Positions 56,364-64,000 of a DNA stretch of 64,000 bases are shown here, in pieces. The notes below the pieces were generated by a model. The model searched no databases, was not told where the DNA came from, and saw only the letters and a list, made by a program, of their open reading frames with translations. The translations under genes and the position numbers were made by a program. The stretch is from Clostridium thermobutyricum DSM 4928 (GTDB taxonomy: Bacteria > Bacillota > Clostridia > Clostridiales > Clostridiaceae): contig NZ_LTAY01000070.1 of NCBI RefSeq assembly GCF_002050515.1, forward strand, positions 62,001 through 126,000. Direction: 5' to 3'. Positions within the stretch are counted from its first letter, which is position 1, and the number at the start of each line of letters is the position of its first letter.

Positions 56364-57443
56364 ATGGAGTATAATATAGCAGTTATTCCTGGGGATGGAA
56401 TAGGACCAGAAGTGGTAGATGTTAGTTTAGGAGTTTTAAATAAAGTTGCTAAAAAGTTTAATCATAAATTTAATTATACTTTTCTTCAAGCTGGAGGATG
56501 TGCAATAGATGCTGAAGGAGTCCCACTTCCAGAAAATACTTTAAAAGAATGTAAAAAAAGTGATGCTGTAATACTTGGAGCAATTGGAGGTTTTAAATGG
56601 GATAATCCAGAAGCAAAGATAAGACCTGAACAAGCTATTTTGGGTTTAAGAGCTGGATTAAATCTTTATTGTAATTTAAGACCAGCAACTTTAAGCAAAT
56701 GGCTTAAAGACGCATCACCATTAAAAAGTTCAATTATTAGAGAAGGAATTGATATTTTAGTAGTTAGAGAATTAACTGGTGGAATTTATTTCGGAGAGAA
56801 AGGGAAAGCCGTAGTAAATGGAATTGAAGAGGCTTATGATACTTTAAAATATAATGAAAATGAAATAAGAAGAATAGCTAAGATTGCTTTTGAATCTGCA
56901 ATGAAAAGAAATAAAAAAGTTACTAATATTGATAAAGCAAATGTTTTAGAATCATCAAGACTTTGGAGAAGAATAGTAGAAGAAGTTGCTGAAGAATATA
57001 GTGAAGTAGAACTAAATCATATGTATATAGATAATGGAGCTATGCAACTTGTAAAAAATCCAATGCAATTTGATGTTATTTTAACTGATAATATGTTTGG
57101 AGATATTCTTTCAGATGAGGCAAGTATGATAACTGGTTCAATTGGAATGTTACCTTCTGCATCTCTTGGAGATAATAATTTTGGATTATATGAGCCTATT
57201 CATGGAAGTGCACCAGATATTGCAGGAAAAGGAATTGCAAATCCACTAGCAACAATACTTTCTGTTAGTATGATGCTTAAATATACCTTGGGATTAGAAA
57301 AAGAATCAAAAGTAATAGAAGATGCAGTTTCAAAAGTTTTAGAAAAAGGATATAGAACTTTAGATATTTTTAGTGAAGGAAAAATAAAAGTTTGTACAAA
57401 AGAAATGGGTGATATGGTTATAAAAGAAATTGGGGGAATGTAA
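56364..57443 (+). CDS. leuB: 3-Isopropylmalate dehydrogenase
   Basis: NAD-dependent oxidative decarboxylation of 3-isopropylmalate. 359 residues starting [18 protein letters not shown]. Substrate and metal motifs: [53 protein letters not shown] and the NAD loop [21 protein letters not shown] 56364 lies six bases after GGGGGGAA; the TTG at 56349 is within the ribosome site. leuA, which should supply its pathway, is not in the window. Confidence 0.96.
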   Translation: MEYNIAVIPGDGIGPEVVDVSLGVLNKVAKKFNHKFNYTFLQAGGCAIDAEGVPLPENTLKECKKSDAVILGAIGGFKWDNPEAKIRPEQAILGLRAGLNLYCNLRPATLSKWLKDASPLKSSIIREGIDILVVRELTGGIYFGEKGKAVVNGIEEAYDTLKYNENEIRRIAKIAFESAMKRNKKVTNIDKANVLESSRLWRRIVEEVAEEYSEVELNHMYIDNGAMQLVKNPMQFDVILTDNMFGDILSDEASMITGSIGMLPSASLGDNNFGLYEPIHGSAPDIAGKGIANPLATILSVSMMLKYTLGLEKESKVIEDAVSKVLEKGYRTLDIFSEGKIKVCTKEMGDMVIKEIGGM

Positions 57444-57445
57444 TT

Positions 57446-59104
57446 ATGAGAAGTGATGTAGTAAAAAAAGGTGAAAGCAAAGCACCACATAGGTCATTAT
57501 TTAAAGCTACTGGACTTACAGATGAAGAAATAGATAAACCTTTAATAGGAATTGTTTCATCACAAAATGATATTATACCAGGTCATATTCATTTAAATAC
57601 AATAGTTGAAGCAGTAAAAAAAGGAGTTCTTGCAAATGGAGGAACACCATTGGTTTTCCCAACAATAGGAGTATGTGATGGAATAGCAATGGGACATATA
57701 GGAATGAAATATTCTTTAGCAACTAGAGAGTTAATAGCTGATTCAATAGAATGTATGGTAAATGCACATGGATTTGATGCTTTAGTTTTTATTCCTAATT
57801 GTGACAAAATTGTTCCAGGAATGATAATGGGAGCATTAAGGATGAATATTCCTTCGGTATTTATAAGTGGTGGGCCAATGCTTTCAGGAAGAGTAGGGGA
57901 AAAGAATATATCTTTATCTACAATGTTTGAAGCAGTAGGAGCTTATGAGTCAGGAAAAATAAATAAAGATAAATTATGTGAAATGGAAAATAAATCTTGC
58001 CCAACTTGTGGATCTTGTTCAGGAATGTTTACTGCAAATTCAATGAATTGTTTAACAGAAGCTCTTGGACTTGGGCTTCCTGGCAATGGAACTATTCCAG
58101 CAGTTTATTCAGAAAGAATAAGACTTGCAAAAGAAGCTGGAAAAGCAGTTATGAATCTTTTAGAAAATAATATAAGTCCTAAAGATATAGTTACTGAGAA
58201 AGCTATATTAAATGCTTTAACTGTGGATATGGCATTAGGATGTTCAACTAACTCTGTTTTACATTTAACTGCAATCGCTAATGAAGCAAATATAAAAATG
58301 AATTTAGATATTATAAATGAAGTTTCAAGTAAAACTCCAAATCTTTGTAAACTTGCTCCAGCTTCAGAGACTCATATAGAAGATTTATATTGGGCTGGAG
58401 GAATTACAGCAGTTATGAATGAACTTTCAAAAAAGAATTTATTAAGTTTGGATTGTATAACTGTAACTGGTAAAACTCAAAGAGATAATATTAAAGGAAT
58501 AACTGTAAAAAATCATAAAGTAATAAAAGGAATAAAAAATCCTTATAGTGAAACTGGGGGAATTCAAGTTTTAAGAGGAAATATTGCTAGAGATGGAGCT
58601 GTAGTAAAAAAATCAGCAGTAGTTGAAGAAATGTTAAAACATGAAGGTAAGGCAAAAGTTTTTGATTCTGAAGAAGAAGCAATAGAAGGAATTTTATCAA
58701 ATAAAATTGAAGCTGGAGATGTTGTAGTAATAAGATATGAAGGGCCAAAAGGCGGGCCAGGAATGAGAGAAATGCTTTCTCCAACTTCTGCAATATCAGG
58801 TATGGGACTTGATAAATCAGTAGCTTTAATTACTGATGGAAGATTTAGTGGGGCAACAAGAGGAGCTGCTATAGGACATATTTCTCCAGAAGCTGCTGAA
58901 GGAGGAGAAATAGCATTAATAGAAAATGGAGATATAATTTAAATTGATATTTTAAATGGAAAATTAGATCTTAAAGTAGCAAATGAGGTATTAGAAGAAA
59001 GAAGAAAAAAACTAGTTATACCAGAACCAAAAATTAAAAATGGATATCTTTCAAGATATGCAAAATTAGTAAGTTCAGCAAGTGAAGGAGCAATATATAA
59101 ATAA
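57446..59104 (+). pseudogene. ilvD: Dihydroxy-acid dehydratase, interrupted by an in-frame TAA
   Basis: Makes 2-keto acids for valine and isoleucine; Fe-S enzyme. The open frame gives 498 residues and stops at TAA 58940-58942, after [10 protein letters not shown]. The same frame then continues with a perfect C-terminus (IDILNGKLDLKVANEVLEE to SEGAIYK) and a second TAA at 59102-59104. The full length would be 552 codons, normal for IlvD. The last 53 residues are lost. Everything before is intact: [29 protein letters not shown]. One base change (such as AAA to TAA; Lys is usual there) explains it. Sequencing error, recent mutation or a truncated enzyme are all possible. Confidence 0.9.
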
Positions 59105-59137
59105 AGGGTTAAAAATATTGAAGAAGGGGGGATTTAT

Positions 59138-60793
59138 ATGTTATTAACTGGGGCAGAAATATTAGTAAAATCTTTAATTGATGAAGGTGTAGAAACACTT
59201 TTTGGTTATCCAGGTGGAGCAGTATTAAATATATATGATTCACTTTATATGTATAAAGGTAAAATAAATCATATTTTAACTTGTCATGAGCAAAATGCAG
59301 CTCATGCAGCAGATGGATATTCAAGAGCAACAGGAAAAGTTGGAGTTTGTCTTGCAACCTCAGGTCCAGGAGCAACTAATTTAGTTACAGGAATAGCAAC
59401 AGCTTATATGGATTCAATACCTATAGTAGCAATTACAGGAAATGTTCCTAAGGATCTTTTAGGAAAAGATAGTTTTCAAGAAGTAGATATTCAAGGAATA
59501 ACCATGCCAATAACTAAACACAATTATATAGTAAAAGATGTTAATGAGTTACAAAAGACAGTAAAAGAGGCATTCCATATTGCAATATCAGGTAGACCAG
59601 GACCAGTTCTTATAGATATACCAAAGGATATTACATCAGCAAAAGCAGAATATAAGAATATGGATGATATAGAAATAAGTAATAAAGAATCTATAGTAGA
59701 ATATGAAAAAATTAAAGAAGTAGCTGAAATGATAAATAAATGTAAAAAACCTCTTATTTATGCAGGTGGGGGAATAATATCAGCTAATGCGAGAAATGAA
59801 TTAAGGAGTTTAGTAGAAAAAATTAATTCACCTATTTGTACATCATTAATGGGGAAAAACTCAATAGATAGTGATCATCCATTAAATATTGGAATGATAG
59901 GGATGCATGGAACAAAAGCTTCAAATTTAAGTGCAACTAAAAGTGACTTAATAATAGCTTTAGGTGCAAGATTTTCAGATAGAGTTATTACTGATCAAGA
60001 AAATATAAAAGATGCAAAAATAATTCATATAGATATTGATGGGGCAGAAATAAATAAAAATATAAAATCTGATGCATCTATAATTGGAGATTTAAAAGAA
60101 GTCCTAGAAAAACTTATACCTTTAGTAAATGAAGCTAAGCATGAAAAATGGAATTTAAAAGTAAAGAGTTTTAAAAATTTAGAAGATAAAGAAGTAGTAG
60201 ACGGACTAACTCCAGAATTCTTTTTTAAAATTTTAAATAAAAAAAATAAAGATAATTTAATAATTACAACAGAAGTAGGACAGCATCAAATGTGGGCAGC
60301 TCAATATTTTAATTTTAAGAATGATAGAACATTTATATCTTCAGGTGGTCTTGGAACTATGGGATATGGACTTGGAGCAGCTATAGGAGCACAAATAGCA
60401 AGACCAGATATGAAAGTTATAAATATAGCTGGAGATGGAAGTTTTGCAATGAATTGCAATGAGTTTGCTACAGCAGTTTCTAATAATTTGCCTATAATAA
60501 CAGTAGTTATGAATAATAATGTTTTAGGAATGGTAAGGCAATGGCAGAATTTATTTTATGATAGAAGATATTCACAGACAACTTTAAATAGAAAAACAGA
60601 TATTGTTAAACTAGCTGAAGCATTTGGAGGAATAGGATTTAGAGTTATAGATAGAGATCAACTTGAGGATGTTTTAGATAAAGCTTTAAATTCTAAAAAG
60701 CCAGTAATTATAGATTATGTTATAGATTGTGATAAAAAAGTTTTACCAATGGTTGCGCCAGGCGCTCCAATTAATCAAATAATAAGTGAGTAA
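59138..60793 (+). CDS. ilvB: Acetolactate synthase large (catalytic) subunit
   Basis: Thiamine-diphosphate and FAD enzyme making acetolactate. 551 residues. The catalytic Glu is in HEQNAAHAADGYSRA, the central FAD-binding region in GMHGTKASNLSATKSDL, the TPP-Mg motif in GDGSFAMN to NNNVLGMV, and the FAD/TPP loop in GLGTMGYGLGAAIGAQ. AAGGGGGG precedes ATG 59138. It follows the end of the original ilvD frame by 33 bases, consistent with an operon built for a full-length IlvD. Confidence 0.95.
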   Translation: MLLTGAEILVKSLIDEGVETLFGYPGGAVLNIYDSLYMYKGKINHILTCHEQNAAHAADGYSRATGKVGVCLATSGPGATNLVTGIATAYMDSIPIVAITGNVPKDLLGKDSFQEVDIQGITMPITKHNYIVKDVNELQKTVKEAFHIAISGRPGPVLIDIPKDITSAKAEYKNMDDIEISNKESIVEYEKIKEVAEMINKCKKPLIYAGGGIISANARNELRSLVEKINSPICTSLMGKNSIDSDHPLNIGMIGMHGTKASNLSATKSDLIIALGARFSDRVITDQENIKDAKIIHIDIDGAEINKNIKSDASIIGDLKEVLEKLIPLVNEAKHEKWNLKVKSFKNLEDKEVVDGLTPEFFFKILNKKNKDNLIITTEVGQHQMWAAQYFNFKNDRTFISSGGLGTMGYGLGAAIGAQIARPDMKVINIAGDGSFAMNCNEFATAVSNNLPIITVVMNNNVLGMVRQWQNLFYDRRYSQTTLNRKTDIVKLAEAFGGIGFRVIDRDQLEDVLDKALNSKKPVIIDYVIDCDKKVLPMVAPGAPINQIISE

Positions 60794-60821
60794 GGTATAG
60801 AGAATTAAAAGGGGGGAATAA

Positions 60822-61829
<1,008 letters not shown>

Positions 61830-61884
61830 TTTAAAATGTAAGTTGATATTATAAAGATTTAATACTTTTAGAATAAGTTAAGAG

Positions 61885-61916
61885 AAAACCCTTGCTATCA
61901 TAGCAAGGGTTTTTTG
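61885..61916 (+). terminator. Rho-independent terminator after ilvC
   Basis: AAAACCCTTGCTA (61885-61897) pairs with TAGCAAGGGTTTT (61901-61913) with a T-run. Confidence 0.95.
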
Positions 61917-61957
61917 CATATTATAAAATATAAAACTTTTAAATTAGGTGAATTAGG

Positions 61958-62143
61958 ATGAAAAAAAGTAATATAAACAATGAGGAGAAAAAAGGGTTAA
62001 GATTTTTTGAAGTTTTATCAGCTATAGCATCATGTGGATTTGCAGTAGTTGGAATTTTTAAAGAAGAAAATTATTGGCCACTAGTTGTTTTATGTCTTGC
62101 CATAAGTTTATTCTGTAATTATATTGGCAATTTTAAAGAATAA
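61958..62143 (+). CDS. Small two-helix membrane protein, unknown
   Basis: 61 residues with a polar N-terminus (KKSNINNEEKKGLR) and two hydrophobic segments (about 19-35, SAIASCGFAVVGIF, and 40-58, WPLVVLCLAISLFCNYIG). A TTAGGTGA site precedes ATG. No family recognised. It stands alone between the ilvC terminator and the metalloprotease gene. Confidence 0.6.
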   Translation: MKKSNINNEEKKGLRFFEVLSAIASCGFAVVGIFKEENYWPLVVLCLAISLFCNYIGNFKE

Positions 62144-62206
62144 AGAGTGAAAAATAATAAATATAAAGTTAAAATATAGTTATAACCTATTTAAGGAGAA
62201 AACTAT

Positions 62207-62869
62207 ATGTGGAAAGAAAAAGTTTTTATAGAGAGAAAGAACGTTAAAAATTTAAATATAAGAATAAGAGATGGAAAAATTTTAGTTTCAGCTCCTTTAA
62301 ACATTAGTGAAGAATATATAATGAATGCTTTAGAAACTAAAGAGGATTGGATAAAAGAAAAATTACTAAAAAAGAGAGAAGAAAAAATAATAGATTTATT
62401 AAATAGAGAAGTTATAAATAATGGAGATATTATTCCTTTTTTAGGGAATGAATATAAAATAGAAATAATAGAAAAAAGTAATGGTGGAGTTATTATACAA
62501 AACGATAAAATTATAATAAATTGCTATAAAAGTAAGAATGCAATAGAACTTTTGAAAAAATTCTACAAAGAAAAAATAAATAATATATTTGTAGATATAT
62601 TCGAAAAGATGCAAGAAAATACAGAATTATATGCAAATAAATTAACTATAAAATTTATGAAAACTAGGTGGGGAAGTTGTAATAAAAATAAAAAGTATAT
62701 AAATTTAAATGGGGAATTAATAAGTAAGAGATATAAAGCTATTGAATATGTAATATTACATGAGCTTTGTCATCTTGTTCATGCAAATCACTCAAGAGAT
62801 TTTTATAACTTGGTAGAAAAATTTATGCCAGATTATAGAGACGAAGAAATTTATTTAAATGGAAAATAA
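62207..62869 (+). CDS. YgjP-type zinc metallopeptidase (DUF45)
   Basis: 220 residues. The C-terminal domain has the HExxH zinc site in YVILHELCHLVHANHSRDFYNLV and the family's KTRWGSCNKNKKYINLNGELI segment just before it. The N-terminal part (about 1-110) has the beta-rich YgjP/SprT-like pattern (NLNIRIRDGKILVSAPLNIS). Cytosolic; the substrate is unknown, and relatives are linked loosely to restriction or DNA-protein repair. AAGGAGA precedes ATG. Confidence 0.88.
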   Translation: MWKEKVFIERKNVKNLNIRIRDGKILVSAPLNISEEYIMNALETKEDWIKEKLLKKREEKIIDLLNREVINNGDIIPFLGNEYKIEIIEKSNGGVIIQNDKIIINCYKSKNAIELLKKFYKEKINNIFVDIFEKMQENTELYANKLTIKFMKTRWGSCNKNKKYINLNGELISKRYKAIEYVILHELCHLVHANHSRDFYNLVEKFMPDYRDEEIYLNGK

Positions 62870-62895
62870 AAAAGTGGCTTAAGCCACTTTTTTTA
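62868..62895. terminator. Bidirectional terminator between the metalloprotease and thiT
   Basis: AAGTGGCTT and AAGCCACTT form a perfect palindrome (62872-62889) flanked by A- and T-runs; it overlaps the last codons of thiT. Confidence 0.9.
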
Positions 62896-63577
62896 TTTGA
62901 GTTAAAGGTTTATAATCAGGATTTATTATTTTTAATAATCTATCAACAGGTAATAGTTTTATTATTACCATACAAATAATCATTTCTATACCAACTAATG
63001 GTAAGTTTACAATTAGTGAGTAGTATGCAGGATTCATTCCTTCGGGAGCAAAGCTTCCAAAGAATGCCCATCCAGATATAAAGTGAGAAAGGAATTTTGC
63101 AAAATATGATACAAATACTCCAAGTAATCTCTTTTCTCTAAAGAAACCGGCTAGTCCCATTGCTATACCAGGTAAAGGGTAATCAAATAAAACTTGAATT
63201 GGCTGAAGAATATAAGGATCAGTTATTAGAGAAATAAATCCATATATAAATCCAGTTATAAATCCAACTTCCTTACCATATGCAAAGGTTACTAAAAGAA
63301 TTGGAACCATACAACCAAGAGTTATATCTCCACCTTGTGGCCAACGATATAATCTAAAAATATTTAATATTGTTGATAAAGCAAGTGCAATAGCCATCAT
63401 TGTAAGCATTCTTGAAGTAAATTTTATTTTACTTGCTTTAAATAAAATTACGAAAATAATTAATAATCCAATTAAAGCTACAAGAACCATTGGATTTTTA
63501 ATTATTTCGTCCCATTTTTGAGGTAGATTAGAAAACATTTTTTGTGCTCTTTCTCCCCAATCACTAAAAATTTGCAT
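62879..63577 (-). CDS. thiT: Thiamine ECF transporter S-component ThiT
   Basis: Thiamine-binding membrane subunit that docks on EcfA1A2T. 232 residues, longer than the usual 180-200: about 45 extra N-terminal residues include an added hydrophobic helix (VLVALIGLLIIFVILF). The core has about six helices with the ThiT-type RWPQGGDITLGCMVPIL and TDPYILQPIQVLFDYPLPG. It reads leftwards from ATG 63575-63577, with AGGGGG seven bases before it, under a TPP riboswitch. Together with ecfA1-ecfA2-ecfT at 6-9 kb this gives a complete group II ECF system. Confidence 0.93.
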   Translation of the reverse strand: MQIFSDWGERAQKMFSNLPQKWDEIIKNPMVLVALIGLLIIFVILFKASKIKFTSRMLTMMAIALALSTILNIFRLYRWPQGGDITLGCMVPILLVTFAYGKEVGFITGFIYGFISLITDPYILQPIQVLFDYPLPGIAMGLAGFFREKRLLGVFVSYFAKFLSHFISGWAFFGSFAPEGMNPAYYSLIVNLPLVGIEMIICMVIIKLLPVDRLLKIINPDYKPLTQIKKVA

Positions 63578-63648
63578 AAAAAAACCCCCTATTAATTGTG
63601 CTAGAAGGCTATAGAATGGAATAATTTTAAGTTATTAAAACACTTAAG

Positions 63649-63731
63649 CTTCCCTACGCTAGTATTATCTAGATCAGGTTTAAAAGGGTTAATGATAAAA
63701 TCATCTCTCAGCCAAAGGCACCCCTAGCACG
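63649..63731 (-). promoter_or_regulatory. TPP (thiamine pyrophosphate) riboswitch upstream of thiT
   Basis: Read on the minus strand: GGGGTGCC, GGCTGAGA (CTGAGA at 63706-63711), ACCCTT, AACCTGATCTAGATAATACT and GCGTAGGGAAG, the THI-box core in order. P1 is formed by GTGCTA with TAGCGT. No clear intrinsic terminator lies between it and the thiT start, so control may act on translation. Confidence 0.96.
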
Positions 63732-63756
63732 AATTTAATTATTAAATATATGTATT

Positions 63757-63785
63757 ATATTAACATTTTGTTAAATAAATGTCAA
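63757..63785 (-). promoter_or_regulatory. thiT promoter
   Basis: On the minus strand, TTGACA (63785-63780), a 17-bp spacer and TAATAT (63762-63757). An alternative -10 is TATAAT at 63759-63754 with a 20-bp spacer. Transcription would start just ahead of the riboswitch. Confidence 0.65.
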
Positions 63786-63898
63786 TTAAACAGAATTTTC
63801 TGAAAAATATTTAAAGATATATAAATAAAATATTATAATTGAAAGTAGATATTTTATTTTTATTATAATAATAGTAAAAGTTAAAGTAGGAGAGAGCG

Positions 63899-64000
63899 AT
63901 GAAAATATATGATTTAACACATTTTATAGAAGAAGGAATGAGTACATATTCTGAAGAAGAAAAAGCAAATATAGAGAATTTATCTATTATAAAAAGTGAT
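63899..64000 (+). CDS. Cyclase-family protein (kynurenine formamidase-like), N-terminus, cut by window end
   Basis: Only 34 codons are visible: MKIYDLTHFIEEGMSTYSEE and onward. The DLTH-x5-GM-x2-Y pattern is the N-terminal mark of the metal-dependent cyclase/formamidase family (KynB-like). AGGAGAGA precedes ATG. TATTAT at 63861-63866, 16 bp after TTGAAA (63839-63844), may be its promoter. The substrate cannot be judged from this fragment. Confidence 0.75.
   Translation, partial: MKIYDLTHFIEEGMSTYSEEEKANIENLSIIKSD

Noticed and set aside
58587-58793. Leu-rich minus-strand frame in ilvD
   Set aside because: An artefact of A+T-rich codon use on the opposite strand of a conserved gene.

Overview
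The window is a very A+T-rich chromosomal segment from a low-G+C, anaerobic, spore-forming Firmicute, almost certainly Clostridium sensu stricto. The grounds are the S10/spc/alpha ribosomal gene order running into ecfA1-ecfA2-ecfT-truA-rplM-rpsI-cwlD, a zinc-type S4 encoded inside the alpha operon, the phosphate butyryltransferase/butyrate kinase pair, and frequent GTG/TTG starts behind strong GGAGG sites. I cannot fix the species. No rRNA, tRNA, prophage, insertion sequence or CRISPR array was found.

Layout. 1-10.6 kb: end of secY, adk, map, a KOW protein, infA, rpmJ, then rpsM-rpsK-rpsD-rpoA-rplQ, the ECF transporter core (ecfA1, ecfA2, ecfT), truA, rplM, rpsI. 10.7-15.8 kb: Na/Pi cotransporter, cwlD-like amidase, two-subunit fumarase, YitT-family protein. 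16-23 kb: small membrane protein, VanRS-like two-component system with an ArsC/Spx-like protein, and class I ribonucleotide reductase (nrdA, nrdB) behind a clear promoter with two NrdR-like boxes. 23-37 kb: ptsI, two half-size chromate-type transporters with a TPR protein and iadA, pullulanase, ROK glucokinase, a siroheme sulfite/nitrite reductase, gapN. 37-39.3 kb: an eroded gene, a SleB-type hydrolase and an orphan membrane-anchored protein. 39.4-47.5 kb: cdaA-cdaR, an FAD protein, ptb-buk, yerC and glmM. 48-53.7 kb: kdpFABC with a kinase-less KdpD. 53.8-61.9 kb: ilvN-leuC-leuD-leuB-ilvD-ilvB-ilvC. 62-64 kb: small membrane protein, YgjP-type metalloprotease, ThiT under a TPP riboswitch, and the start of a cyclase-family gene.

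How it fits together. The first 10 kb is translation, secretion and vitamin-uptake housekeeping; the ECF core there is probably the energising module for ThiT at the far end. Central metabolism is fermentative: PTS sugar uptake, glucokinase and pullulanase feed glycolysis, GapN makes NADPH, and Ptb/Buk make butyrate and ATP. CdaA/CdaR (c-di-AMP) and Kdp (potassium) may be functionally linked. The branched-chain operon is nearly complete, but ilvD carries an in-frame TAA that removes its last 53 residues.

Most notable observations: the ilvD nonsense codon; a large bulged hairpin ahead of rpsM that could be an S4 autoregulatory site; tandem NrdR boxes 42 bp apart; a palindrome inside the rplM promoter; a sigma-G-like promoter ahead of cwlD; a candidate attenuator ahead of ilvN; a kinase-less KdpD without KdpE; an asparagine-repeat linker in CdaR; and a decayed membrane-protein gene near 37.4 kb. 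I did not see a convincing wholly new multi-gene system.
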